Source: Chrysomallon squamiferum (Eukaryota > Mollusca > Gastropoda > Neomphalida > Peltospiridae). Taken from it: a stretch of DNA of 64,000 bases. Position 1 is the stretch's first letter; each line of letters begins with the position of its first letter. The DNA is taken from NCBI GenBank assembly GCA_012295275.1, contig CM022671.1:27119822-27183821 (forward strand). The letters are read 5' to 3'. Both the position numbers and the translations under genes were made by a program. The notes below the pieces were generated by a model, which saw only the letters and a program-made list of their open reading frames with translations, made no database searches and was not told the origin of the DNA. Shown here one piece after another: positions 41,682 to 55,330 of this stretch.

Positions 41682-43281
41682 TAGGTTTTGCAGTCTTACT
41701 GTCCTTTCATCAATGGGACATGTTAATGATTTCCAATGTCACTGTCACTGATAAATTTTGACAGCGACTCACTTAATCTACGCCACCATCATCGGACACT
41801 TCCGTGTAATAAAAATAAACGGTTTCTTGATTTTGTGAACAAAAATAGTATGCTTGAGAAAGAAAAACATGATCATACATAAAATACCATAAATTAATAT
41901 CTTTCTATTATAAGTCGGATTCGATAGTAATTTTAAAAAATAAAGACCTCAACTCTTGGCACAAAATTCATCGTGATGGCCATTTCACCTTAAACCGGAA
42001 GTGCACTAGGTTTTTATTTTATTTTCCCCCCCTACGCATAACCTTTATACCAACCGCCTTTATATGTTACGCTCTTGTTATATCAGAAGGAATGGGACAT
42101 AGGAATAGGAGAAAGGCAAACTGCCACAAACTACAAATCCAAAAATAATATTTTATAAAAACAATAAAAATTTATAATATTATTAAAATTATATAAAAAA
42201 GGAAAATGATTTAACTGTCTTTTTAAAATATATATAGTCACACACATGTACACACTTAAGGATGAATGAATAAATGAAATTATGTAATTGCACACATGAA
42301 ATGCGGCTAGTAATTAGACAGAAGCAGCAGCAGCAACGACACAAGTTAATTACATATAGGATTATAAAAATATTACTAAAGGCGATTTCCAGTAAGAATA
42401 TATCTAATAAATGTTTGTTGTTTTTTTTTCAATTATATATATATATATTTATTATTAGGAGTTTTATAAACATCTTTTGCTTAAAATTGAAAATATTTAA
42501 TATAATTAACTGATATATTAATTTATTTTATTTTTAATATCATATAACGAAAATGCTTTATGACGTGGAACAATGAGCACGATAAAAAGAAACACCTTTA
42601 CTCGGTTACTGTTATTACTTAAAATATGCAGTACCAGTCAATTGGAACTGACCCCCCCCCCGTCAATTTTTTTTAACCTATTCTCAGCTCCAAGAACTTA
42701 TATACTTCAACATTATAACTTTGTTTTAATTTTTATATATATATAAGCAAGTAAATTTTAATATTTATTAATGGTCAACGTACAACTGTCCGAACAAACA
42801 ATTATCATTATAAAATTTGGACCTATGCATATCATAGGAAGCTAATGAAGCTCTCTGGAGACGTGGAACACACTTGTAGAATGTTGCATACATAAATATA
42901 GTTCAGCATAATTATGATTTTTTTACTGTTATTTTAATTAATAACATGCTTTCATTAACATTGCTAATACGAACAAATATATTTATGTAACGTACTTAAA
43001 ATTTAAACAAATAAACAACCAAATATATTTTTATGTGACATCATATAAGTAGTGCGTAGGTCGATATTGTGTATTCAAGCGCATGTTGCACTTGGTTACT
43101 CAATTCCAGCTGACCAAATCATTTTATTTGTATATAAACTAATTTTATAAGTATTATTTTATATTTTTGGTGATGCGATAAATAGGTATCACAAAACTAC
43201 ACTAACGGCTGTAATCGGTTTCCGTGATCTACAGTGACTTTTATCGGAGCATTAGAGAGCTTGGGCCTTCCGTTTACGAGG
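41682..43281. promoter_or_regulatory. Head-to-head spacer 1 (TBC1D10A / truncated ATXN2)
   Basis: A 1.6 kb spacer between divergent start codons. ETS/GABP-type motifs ACTTCCG (41798-41804) and ACCGGAAGTG (41994-42003) suggest a bidirectional promoter near the TBC side. The 18-bp string taaataggtatcacaaaa at 43179-43196 recurs in later copies at duplication borders. Confidence 0.6.
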
Positions 43282-46200
43282 ATGTCGGCAAACTATAATC
43301 ATAATAATGCTAGTAGTAGGATTCCAAGAAGAAATAATATTGGAAACGCAGGCCACCAACAAAGGTTTGTTCTCCTTTTTAATAATTAATTCAATATGTC
43401 CACGTTATTATAATTATACTAGCCACAGTAATTATATTTTATACTTCAGGTGCTTTACAATCATGGCAATCGCCGCCATGGTGCCATTGAAAAATGGTGG
43501 TTGGGCCTGGTTACCCACATGCAAAGGTTACTGGTTTATATACTTTGAAGTGTATATTTCTTAAATGTTTTTAGAGTGGATATTGACACATATATGATTA
43601 ATTAAATGATGTCAAAATGTAAAAAATACAAAGTTAAACAATATTAACAAAATCTAGATTTACAATAAAACAAATTTAGGGGTGTTTGTGTTGCTGATTC
43701 AGTGATTAATAATGACATCAGACATATTCTTTTCAGATATTTTTACTTAATTAATTTATTGAGGATAAGCATTTTATCATATCAAATATTTTCAAATGAT
43801 TAAGTCATTGATTAAATTATACTGAGAGCCACTGGTTTATATAATCTACACAAATATTGATTATCATTAAAGTAACTGTTACTGTATTAACTTGCTTAGT
43901 TATTATATATGTAATAATACATTTGGGTTATAATTTGAAAAATCATTAACAGTTGAGTTGTCAAAGAATGGAAATTTAATTATTAATTCATTTTTATAAT
44001 AAGTAGACCTGGGTATTAATCTACCTGCACCCCCCCCAATTTTTTTATATTTTTTATATATACACTAAAAGATAAGTGGTTAAATACAGCAGATTGAAGC
44101 AAACGATTCTTCAACATTTCAAGCCATCAGAAAAATCCTTCCGTTTATCGATGATAACCAAGGGGGGGATGTGGGAGTAAATCTTTACATTTTTGTATTT
44201 TCTTTTATACTGAAATATCGGTTAACCAGGAATTGAGGTCATGCTTAATTATGGATATAGTGATAGGAAAATTATTTTGAAAAGGATCATATCAGATATA
44301 TGTTTTAATAATTTACTCTTGAGTGAATTAAGTATTGACAATTATCAGCATATTTGTAATAAAGACTAACAGATAAATTTATTTGCCACTTCAACAAATA
44401 TTTTTACATATTTTATGCCATTGTTCATGTTGAATATTGAGATTTATTAGTTCTGAAAAATCAAATTAATGTTGCAAATACATTCCTTACAATTGTAATG
44501 AAGCTGTTGTTTCTTTATTTTGTTAAATGTTTTTAACATGTTTATTAGTGTGGATATTTTATAATGAATTTCTGGTGGCAGTTAAAAACAAAAACTAACA
44601 TCAGTAGATTATCTGCAGTTCTTTTGTGGTTTGTAAACAACAGACTAATCATGATCAAACAGCTGCGGGAAATAATATAGTCAATATATTCATAATAAGA
44701 TTGTGTATTTATTTGTAAGTGGCAACTTTCAGTACAGTTGATTTCATCAAAGAACAAACTATTTTTACTAATAGACGATGTGTCTAGAACTGGACTGAAT
44801 TTGTTGGATGTGTTAGTATCAGCTGCTATTTGAAACAGAGTTTGACAGATGTGCTAGTCCAGTGCCTAAGCAAAGGCAGATCTTGTGTGTCTATTTCTAG
44901 GAGGTTGAGAAATATAATATTAATGTTTGTCATCACACAATAACATTGAAAATAAAAAAGTATATTTCACTCGAAACAGCTCTTTGTAAAATACCAAATT
45001 TGTTATATGTATATTTTAGTGTATAAATGTGGTTAGTTTTCCGTTTTATTTCAAGTTTCATAAATATTAATTACACTTAATGTGCACTTCAATTGGTTAT
45101 GCAGAAATGTTAAAGAGGCTTGTGATTATTGACGTAGACAATACTCATCAGTGTCAATAAAACATAAATCAAGTTGACCTTTAAATATCTGTGTTTGTTT
45201 TATCTTTCATTTTCTTGTTTAACATGTTTGACATGAAATTATTTTGTGATCACAGTTTGAGCTGTCATAAATCAATAATGAAAATAATTTAAAAAAATTT
45301 AAAATGGCTACTGAATTGTCAGTTAAATTTTTCTAAATAGTTGCTTTTTTATCATTGATAGTGGAGATTTGCATGTAAGATTTTACAGAAAAAAGGGAAA
45401 ATGTTAAGAAAAGATGATGAACAAAGAGATTCCATCCTTATCATTATTTAGATAGGATTATCACTGTATTTTACACAAGTAAAGTGTATATTTCAACAGA
45501 GAGATATTTTCCCCATTATTGTTTAACATAAAAACAAATTAAAAAAGAATGAACCTTTATTAATATATTTTTAAATCCCTTTTTCTGAGGTAATGTCAGT
45601 TAAAAGTGAAAAGCTTAGTTTGGAATTATTTTAACTTGTTTTATGCCTGTATAGATGCTCATCAAACACTTACAAAACAACATTTTGAGATATTTAAACA
45701 AATATTCATGATTTATCTAGACACCTGAGAATTATGCAAATTAAATCAATATCAACTGTTACATTAACAAATAAATTATATGTATTTTGTTTTGTCTGTC
45801 TTTAAAATAGTTTTAAAATTGGTGACTGCTGTTTGCATTCTTAGCTTTGTTTCTTATACTAAATCATGATCAGCTTGAATAAATTTTAATTTTTAAGATG
45901 TTTCACTGGTGTTGATCAAGTATAATGTGTATTTTAATTTCATCTAGATATTTTTGTATTTCAGACCACATCAGAACAGATATGCTGTTGAAAAACCCCA
46001 GGTATCGCATTTATTAGCGGTCAGTTTTAAATCTTTTTTAACCTTAAAATTAAACAAAAAACTAAAGGCCCAGTATATTATTATGTGTCACAAATATGAA
46101 AAACCTTTTAAATTCTATTTTCAAAATATAATCAGTTACAATTTCATTGATTTTATCCTTTTACTTAGTTTTTGTACAGTTTTATTGTCTGTATAAAATA

Positions 46201-47076
46201 TTATGCTGACAATATGATCTTATAAATAAGATACTTTTTTATATATTTTTTTAAATTACAGCCTGAAGGTGTTCATTTCAATGAAAAATTTACTCATACT
46301 GTAGCCTCTCTAGTGGTAAGTAAAATCAGTTCACATAAGTAGTTGCTTATTAGAATAAATCTGAAACATATTTTTAAATGAAATTAGAGTAACTAATACC
46401 ACATGGTTTGACATGATTTTGTATGGATTTGTTAATTTACATGACACCAACGTGGGTTAAAAAAAATAAAGTAAAATTATAATTAACACCAGTAAAATGC
46501 TTAAGTCTTAAACATTTTATTATCTTACTATTTACAAAACAGCATGTGTGAAAATTTGATTTTGATTTATAGCTATATATTTACATGAATCTTTAGGGTT
46601 GTGTTGTGCAAGTACAAGTAAAGAATGGCGACTACTATGAGGGCATTTTTCAAACCATATCTCCAGATGTAAGTAACACCAAATATATTTTTTTTAAATT
46701 TGTTTTGTGTATCAGTAATTATTTTCACAATTACACAAGTCAAAACCTGTTATTATTTGTTTGTCTAGATTAATAAAAAGCTAACAATATGCTAGTATGC
46801 TTCACTTAAAAGGTATGATTGACATGTAAATTCTGCCTTGTTCTTGATGAGATTGGCATTGTTACAGAAAGTAGCTGATCTAAATCCAAAGTATAGTTTA
46901 ATTAATTTTATTTTGTGCAGATGGATGTTGTTTTGGAAATGGCTCACAAGCTAGATGATGCACCTAGTGGTGATAGAAAATCTTGGAACAATATACCTTC
47001 AAAAGACAGAATAATAGATAAAATAGCATTCAAAAAACATGATCTGATTACTCTTACAGCAATCAGTCTGGAATAA
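43282..47076 (+). CDS. ATXN2: Truncated ataxin-2 copy: LSm-domain-only open frame
   Basis: Exons 43282-43364, 45965-46001, 46262-46315, 46597-46668, 46921-47076; 402 nt, 133 residues plus stop. All donors and acceptors are GT-AG and the phases agree, so the frame is open. It encodes the N-terminus and the whole LSm domain (HTVASLVGCVVQVQVK to VLEMAHKLDD) but stops at the start of the LsmAD region. The last codons, CTG GAA TAA, are built from the duplication junction and antisense TBC sequence, and AATAAA follows at 47104-47109. It shares the promoter of the intact TBC gene. A 147-bp difference from the long copy shortens the pyrimidine tract before exon 4. It could be an expressed LSm-only protein or a young pseudogene. 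Confidence 0.7.
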
Positions 47077-47903
47077 CACTTTGACACCTGTCAGAAAGCA
47101 AGAAATAAACTGTTTTTGTTTATAGATTACTGTAAAAAAAACTGATATATAAAATATTTCAGTTCACTTACATGTATCTAAGACAGATCCTGCTTTCATT
47201 TTTATATAACATTTTAGTTTTAGTTTTAAATGTTTTATATTTTTATTTTTATGAAATACTAATGTTAATTAAGAATGACAAATACATTTTACACTTAAGA
47301 TTTTTAATTACTTAACAGCTAAAATATAAATACAAAAGACAACAACAACAACAACAAAAAAAAGTGATTTACCTTCACAAAGAAATATATCCCATATTCT
47401 TAAAACACAGCCCCATGGCAAATTGCAGGTATACACACACATAAACCACTCCATGTACATAATGGGCTCTATCCTCTGCTTTTTCTGAAGTAATACTAAA
47501 TATACTGTTAATACTAAACATAAAGATTGTTAAAAATAAAGTTGTGATATTCAAAACAAAAAGAAAAGAACATCCATGTTTTTTCATCATTATGTTAATT
47601 TATATTTTTAATTTTTCAAAAATGTCCTCAGTCACCAAGGTGTTATAAACTTTCTCTAATATAGTTGCATACTAAAGTGTTAGATAATGGCTGAATAGTG
47701 AACTTTGCATTTAGTTATACAATTAAAGAAATAATGCATGTATAAATCAAGTTCAATATTAAATTCAAAGGAAAATTTTCACTTACAATATGCTTATATA
47801 CACTAGGACAGGTTTTCTTCAGTAATCTAAATAATACATCACCATCCAGCTGAATGGCTTCCTATTAGTATATACACATATACATATACATATACATATA
47901 CAC

Positions 47904-47950
<47 letters not shown>

Positions 47951-48060
47951 TAAATAGGTATCACAAAAATAGGTATTTATATATATATTTATATATACAG
48001 AGATATGAGAAAGATCAGAACAGCAGCAAAAGAAATACTATTAGTAAACAGTTTTGGTTT

Positions 48061-48092
<32 letters not shown>

Positions 48093-50077
48093 GTTTCACA
48101 CTGCATCAATTTAAAAACAGAAATGAATGATAATTATTATAATGCTTTTTAATGATGAAACATATTTTACCAACACATCACAGTATTTTATATTATTTAT
48201 CTCTGCTGGTAGTTTATAAACTTAACTTATCTTGAGTGGTGTAAAATAGTTTTTGTTGATACTCACCATTTTGGGACTGTAATAACCTGGTAAGTACTTC
48301 TCGCAAATAGCAACAAGGCACCAGAAGGCCTGTTCAGCAGGCATGTGCATCAACATGACAGCAGCGATGGGTGAATGTGCTTGACAGTAACCTTCCGCAG
48401 GATTGTGCAGAGTATAAGCTTTCAACACAGAAAACAGGTCTTCTTGAAAAAAAAAAAAAAAAAAAAAAATGAAAATAACAAAAACTAATTATCAAAAAAC
48501 AACAATATTATTCCAAGAAATAATAAACTACAAATTGTATTCCAATAGTCTTGATATAATTTGGTAAGTCAGACAGGCTTTTATGTTGGATAAATATTGA
48601 ATGATTAAGACTGTCAAATCAGATATGTATATATATATATTCTATGGTAACACATATTTTCAAAAATGAATTAAAAACAGATACAGAATCATACCAGTAG
48701 CCATCTTTCTTTGTAAACATTTCGTGATGTGGAAACTGTCGATGCAAATCTTTAGTTATGTCATCCATATATTTTGCATCCCCAGTTTGTTGTAAATAAG
48801 CCTGAAACCAAAAATATTTTTTTAAAAATAAAGTCATTATACTGAATCAATGTTAGAGATTTTGATTGTTTAAAACATTTTGAAACAGAAATTTTCATAC
48901 TTTCAAAACAGAATATATATATATACACACACATACATATATAGAGATTATTATTTTTTTAAAATTCAAAAAATTTATAAAAAAAACAAACACAGAAAAC
49001 CAACAATAAAAAACAGTAAACAGTTACAATAATCTGCTTTTATGAAATAGCAATACCTTTAAAATTTATACAAACCTGAAATCTGCCTTTGTTGTTTTCC
49101 ATAACTGTTTCACTGCCACTTAAATACTGCCAAGCTCGAGCTCTCAGTGCTGAAGGTATACCTTTCCGACATCGATCTTTAACCTAAATAATACAGATTG
49201 AATGAAAGCAGACATAATATAATTTTCTTTTTCAACAAATTTTAAACAATTAGTTATAAATCTAGATGAAAATTTTTATTATGGTTTACATCAAAATTCA
49301 AATATTAATTTTACCTTCTTAAACCTTTTGGTCATCCATTTCTCCCAGTTTTCAAACATATCAAGCCATTTAAGTTCTCCTTTCTTAACACCTCTGCTGG
49401 TAATCTTCTAACACTGTAAAGCATATATAAAAATTTGTTTTAGTTTCATACTTTTAAAAAGAGAATAAGCAATAACAAAATTTACTGAAAACATAATCAT
49501 ATAATTATTTAATAAAATAATCAAAATATGGTGTAACTGATGAAATAGTAAAACTGAAACATTTACACATAATAAAAAAAAAAAAATTAGTTATTAAAAA
49601 TAAATTAGTCTACAATTTGGTTTATGATTGCTATTTTGGTCCATTATATATGATCATTAGTCAAAGGTATATGCAAAATACCAAATTTTTTATGCAATAA
49701 TTATTATTTCAATTTTTTTTTTTATTCTAATAATTTTTTATTTTATAAAAAGTGCTGTTAAGCATAATAATATCATCTGTCATGAAATATTGCTACAATT
49801 TGTCAATATAAAATAAACATCTTAAACAAGTTAATAAAAGTTGAAATACTGATAGTTAAACTTCTCAACTTAATACTCACTCTTCCTCTGGATTTGTGTA
49901 CTGTTTCCCTCCAAGAAAGCCGTATCTATCAACAATTACCATCATGCCCATACCCACTTCACCATTTGCACTGGCAATGTTGTTACCAGTTTGATCGCTC
50001 TCTTTTCTTTCATTGTCTATTGATTCAACATCCATGTCATTTTCAGACTTAGTTTTATCTGGATTAGCATTAGCCAT
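47070..50077 (-). pseudogene. TBC1D10A: TBC1D10A copy B, partial and decayed
   Basis: Holds counterparts of exons 1-7 and 18 nt of exon 8: 50077-49881, 49413-49315, 49183-49076, 48801-48695, 48447-48267, 47861-47787, 47484-47373, 47087-47070. The rest of exon 8 and exon 9 are absent because the duplication ended there. Disabling changes: a net 1-nt loss in exon 2 shifts the frame, and the AG acceptor of exon 5 is gone, replaced by an A run (plus strand). Exon 7 has lost one Val codon and has Arg to Cys. Exon 1 alone is still open and identical in protein to the intact gene. Confidence 0.9.
47104..47109 (+). promoter_or_regulatory. Possible poly(A) signal for truncated ATXN2
   Basis: AATAAA 28 nt after the TAA of the truncated frame, within sequence derived from a TBC intron on the opposite strand. 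Position fits a poly(A) signal; use is inferred. Confidence 0.3.
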
Positions 50078-51577
50078 TAGGTTTTGCAGTCTTACTGTCC
50101 TTTCATCAATGGGACATGTTAATGATTTCCAATGTCACTGTCACTGATAAATTTTGACAGCGACGCACTTAATTTACGCCACCATCATCGGACACTTCCG
50201 TGTAATAAAAATAAACGGCTTCTTGATTTTGTGAACAAAAATAGTATGCTTGAGAAAGAAAAACATGATCATACATAAAATACCATAAATTAATATCTTT
50301 CTATTATAAGTCGGATTCGATATTAATTTTAAAAAATAAAGACCTCAACTCTTGGCACAAAATTCATCGTGATGGCCATTTCACCTTAAACCAGAAGTGC
50401 ACTAGGTTTTTATTTTATTTTTCCCCCCTACGCATGACCTTTATACCAACCGCCTTTATATGTTACGCTCTTGTTATATCAGAAGGAATGGGACATAGGA
50501 ATAGGAGAAAGGCAAACTGCCACAAACTACAAATCCAAAAATAATATTTTATTAAAACAATAAAAATTTATAATATTATTAAAATTATATAAAAAGGAAA
50601 ATGATTTAACTGCCCCTTTAAAATATATATAGTCACACACATGTACACAATTATGGATGAATGAATAAATGAAATTATGTAATTGCACACATGAAATGCG
50701 GCTAGTAATTAGACAGAAGCAGCAGCAGCAACGACACAAGTTAATTACATATAGGACTCTAAAAATATTACTAAAGGCGATTTCCAGTAAGAATATATCT
50801 AAAAATGTTTGTTTTTTTTTTTTTTTCATATATATATATATATTTTTATTATTAGGAGTTTTATAAACATCTTTTGCTTAAAACAAAAAATATTTAATAT
50901 AATTAACTGATATATTAATTTATTTTATTTTTAATATCATATAACGAAAATGCTTTATGACGTGGAACAATGAACACGATAAAAAGAAACACCTTTACTC
51001 GGTTACTGTTATTACTTAAAATATGCAGTACCAGTCAATTAGAACTGACCCCCCCCCCATCAATTTTGTTTTTAACCTATTCTCAGCTCCAAGAACTTAT
51101 ATACTTCAACATTATAACTTTGTTTTAATTTTTATATATATATAAGCAATTAAATTTTAATATTTATTAATGGTCAACGTACAACTGTCCGAACAAACAA
51201 TTATCATTATAAAATTTGGACCTATGCATATCATAGGAAGCAAATGAAGCTCTCTGGAGACGTGGAACACACTTGTAGAATGTTGCATACATAAATATAG
51301 TTCAGCATAATTATGATTTTTTTACTGTTATTTTAATTAATAACGTGATAATTTTAACATTGCTAATACGAACAAAAATATTTATGTAACATACTTAAAA
51401 TTTAAACAAATAAACAACCAAATATATTTTTATGTGACATCATATAAGTAGTGCATAGGTCGACATTGTGTATTCAAGCGCATGTTGCACTTGGTCACTC
51501 AATTCCAGCTGACCAAATCATTTTATTTGTATACAAACTAATTTTATAAGTATTATTTTATATTTTTGGTGATGCGG
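47951..51577. repeat. Nested duplication, first copy (3.6 kb)
   Basis: Starts at taaataggtatcacaaaa in TBC-B intron 5 and runs to just before the same 18-bp string in spacer 2. It repeats directly as 51578-55219. Confidence 0.9.
50078..51577. promoter_or_regulatory. Head-to-head spacer 2 (orphan copy)
   Basis: Copy of spacer 1 lying between two decayed TBC copies and lacking any ATXN2 exon. The ETS core ACCGGAAGTG is changed to ACCAGAAGTG (50390-50399), while the other two spacers keep it. No intact gene remains for it to drive. Confidence 0.7.
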
Positions 51578-52077
51578 TAAATAGGTATCACAAAAATAGG
51601 TATTTATATATTTATATATATATTTATATATACAGAGATATGAGAAAGATCAGAACAGCAACAAAAGAAATACTATTAGTAAACAGTTTTGGTTTTACTT
51701 TTTTTCTTTTTTTTTTAAATGTTTCACACTGCATCAGTTTAAAAACAGAAATGAATGATAATTATTATTATGCTTTTTAATGATCAAACATATTTTACCA
51801 ACACATCACAGTATTTTATATTATTTATCTCTGCTGGTAGTTTATAAACTTAACTTATCTTGAGTGGTGTAAAATAGTTTTCGTTGATACTCACCATTTT
51901 GGGACTGTAATAACCTGGTAAGTACTTCTCGCAAATAGCAACAAGGCACCAGAAGGCCTGTTCGGCAGGCATGTGCATCAGCAGGACAGCAGCGATGGGT
52001 GCATGTGCCTGGCAGTAACCTTCCGCAGGATTGTGCAGAGTATAAGCTTTCAACACAGAAAACAGGTCTTCTTGACT

Positions 52078-52116
<39 letters not shown>

Positions 52117-55100
52117 AAAATGAAAATAACAAAAACTAATTCTCAAAAAACAACAATATTATTCCAAGAAATAATAAACTACAAATTGTATTCCAATAGT
52201 CTTGATATAATTTGGTAAGTCAGACAGGCTTTTATGGTGGATAAATATTGAATGATTAAGACTGCCAAATCAGATATGTGTTAACATAGAATATATATAT
52301 ATATATATACACATTTCCAAAAATGAATTAAAAACAGATACAGAATCATACTCGTAGCCATCTTTCTTTGTAAACATTTCATGATGTGGAAACTGTCGAT
52401 GCAAATCTTTAGTTATGTCATCCATATATTTTGCATCCCCAGTTTGTTGTAAATAAGCCTGAAACCAAAAATATTTTTTTTAAAATAAAGTCATTATACT
52501 GAAACAATGTTAGAGATTTTGATTGTTTAAAACATTTTGAAACAGAAATTTTTCATTCTTTCAAAACAGAATATATATATACACACCCATACATATACAG
52601 AGATTATTATTTTTTAAAAATTCACAAAATTTATAAAAAAAACAAACACAGAAAACCAACAATAAAAACACAGTAAACAGTTACAATAATCTGCTTTTAT
52701 GAAATAGCAATACCTTTAAAATTTATACAAACCTGAAATCTGCCTTTGTTGTTTTCCATAACTGTTTCACTGCCACTTAAATACTGCCAAGCTCGAGCTC
52801 TCAGTGCTGAAGGTATACCTTTCCGACATCGATCTTTAACCTAAATAATACAGATTGAATGAAAGCAGACATAATATAATTTTCTTTTTCAACAAATTTT
52901 AAACAATTAGTTATAAATCTAGATGAAAATCTCCTATTTATTATGGTTTACATCAAAATTCAAATATTAATTTTTACCTTCTTAAACCTTTTGGTCATCC
53001 ATTTCTCCCAGTTTTCAAACATATCAAGCCATTTAAGTTCGTTTTCTTAACACCTCTGCTGGTAATCTTCTAACACTGTAAAGCATATATAAAAATTTGT
53101 TTTAGTTTGATACTTTTAAAAAGAGAATAAGCAATAACAAAATTTACTGAAAACATAATCATATAATTATTTAATAAAATAATCAAAATATGGTGTAACT
53201 GATGAAATAGTAAAACTGAAACATTTACACATACTAAAAAAAAAAAAATTAGTTATTAAAAATAAATTAGTCTACAATTTGGGTTTATGATTGCTATTTT
53301 GGTCCATTATATATGATCATTAGTCAAAGGTATAAGCAAAATTTCAAATTTTTTATGCAATAATTATTATTTCAATTTTTTGTATTTTATAAAAAGTGCT
53401 GTTAAGCATAATAATTAATATCATCTGTCATGAAATATTGCTACAATTTGTCAAATAAAATAAACATCTTAAACAAGTTAATAAAAGTTAAAATACTGAT
53501 AGTTAATATTCTCAACTTAATACTCACTCTTCCTCTGGATTTGTGTACTGTTTCCCTCCAAGAAAGCCATATCTATCAACAATTACCATCATGCCCATAC
53601 CCACTTCACCATTTGCACTGGCAATGTTGTTACCAGTTTGATCGCTCTCTTTTCTTTCATTGTCTATTGATTCAACATCCATGTCATTTTCAGACTTAGT
53701 TTTATCTGGATTAGCATTAGCCATTAGGTTTTGCAGTCTTACTGTCCTTTCATCAATGGGACATGTTAATGATTTCCAATGTCACTGTCACTGATAAATT
53801 TTGACAGCGACTCACTTAATCTACGCCACCATCATCGGACACTTCCGTGTAATAAAAATAAACGGCTTCTTGATTTTGTGAACAAAAATAGTATGCTTGA
53901 GAAAGAAAAACATGATCATACATAAAATACCATAAATTAATATCTTTCTATTATAAGTCGGATTCGATAGTAATTTTAAAAAATAAAGACCTCAACTCTT
54001 GGCACAAAATTCATCGTGATGGCCATTTCACCTTAAACCGGAAGTGCACTAGGTTTTTATTTTATTTTTCCCCCTACGCATAACCTTTATACCAACCGCC
54101 TTTATATGTTACGCTCTTGTTATATCAGAAGGAATGGGACATAGGAATAGGAAAAAGGCAAACTGCCACAAACTACAAATCCAAAAATAATATTTTATAA
54201 AAACAATAAAAATTTATAATATTATTAAAATTATATAAAAAGGAAAATGATTTAACTGTCCTTTTAAAATATATATAGTCACACACATGTACACACTTAT
54301 GGATGAATGAATAAATGAAATGATGTAATTGCACACATGAAATGCGGCTAGTAATTAGACAGAAGCAGCAGCAGCAACGACACAAGTTAATTACATATAG
54401 GATTCTAAAAATATTACTAAAGGCGATTTCCAGTAAGAATATATCTAATAAATGTTTGTTGTTGTTTTTTTTTCAATTATATATATATATTTATTATTAG
54501 GAGTTTTATAAACATCTTTTGCTTAAAACAAAAAATATTTAATATAATTAACTGATATATTAATTTATTTTATTTTTAATATCATATAACGAAAATGCTT
54601 TATGACGTGGAACAATGAACACGATAAAAAGAAACACCTTTACTCGGTTACTGTTATTACTTAAAATATGCAGTACCAGTCAATTAGAACTGACCCCCCC
54701 CCGTCAATTTTTTTTAACCTATTCTCAGCTCCAAGAACTTATATACTTCAACATTATAACTTTGTTTTAATTTTTATATATATATAAGCAATTAAATTTT
54801 AATATTTATTAATGGTCAACGTACAACTGTCCGAACAAACAATTATCATTATAAAATTTGGACCTATGCATATCATAGGAAGCAAATGAAGCTCTCTGGA
54901 GACGTGGAACACACTTGTAGAATGTTGCATACATAAATATAGTTCAGCATAATTATGATTTTTTTACTGTTATTTTAATTAATAACGTGCTTTCATTAAT
55001 ATTGCTAATACGAATAAAAATATTTATGTAACGTACTTAAAATTTAAACAAATAAACAACCAAATATATTTGTATGTGACATCATATAAGTAGTGCGTAG

Positions 55101-55219
55101 GTCGACATTGTGTATTCAAGCGCATGTTGCACTTGGTCACTCAATTCCAGCTGACCAAATCATTTTATTTGTATACAAACTAATTTTATAAGTATTATTT
55201 TATATTTTTGGTGATGCGG
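51578..55219. repeat. Nested duplication, second copy (3.6 kb)
   Basis: Starts with the 18-bp string at 51578-51595, passes straight into TBC intron 5 sequence and ends before the third occurrence at 55220-55237, after which normal ATXN2 upstream sequence resumes. Confidence 0.9.
51596..53724 (-). pseudogene. TBC1D10A: TBC1D10A copy C, partial and decayed
   Basis: Contains exons 1-5 only: 53724-53528, 53075-52978, 52840-52733, 52458-52352, 52075-51895. A 2-nt loss in exon 2, at a different place from that in copy B, shifts the frame. Exon 5 keeps its acceptor, next to an A run (plus strand) expanded to about 35 bases. Exons 6-9 are absent because the copy starts within intron 5, so no complete TBC domain can be made. 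Confidence 0.9.
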
Positions 55220-55330
55220 TAAATAGGTATCACAAAACTACACTAACGGCTGTAATCGGTTGCAATGTTTCAGTGATCTACAGTGACTTTTATCGGAGCA
55301 TTAGAGAGCTTGGGCCTTCCGTTTACGAGG
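53725..55330. promoter_or_regulatory. Head-to-head spacer 3 (promoter of the long ATXN2)
   Basis: Third copy of the spacer. ACCGGAAGTG is intact at 54037-54046. It shares diagnostic changes with spacer 2 against spacer 1, for example gcaaatg for gctaatg and cttggtcac for cttggttac, showing that 2 and 3 are the younger pair. Confidence 0.6.

Larger units (their letters stand above)
38648..47065. repeat. Large duplication, unit 1 (8.4 kb)
   Basis: From TBC exon 8 (first shared bases ggaataacac) through the spacer to ATXN2 exon 5 (last shared bases acagcaatca). The whole stretch recurs in 47070-59290 in the same orientation. The junction carries four extra bases, gtct, at 47066-47069. Confidence 0.93.

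Noticed and set aside
43307-43564. Forward 85-codon frame, repeated at 55347-55607
   Set aside because: It overlaps ATXN2 exon 1 in the wrong frame and reads through the donor into intron 1. Its conservation between copies only reflects the duplication.
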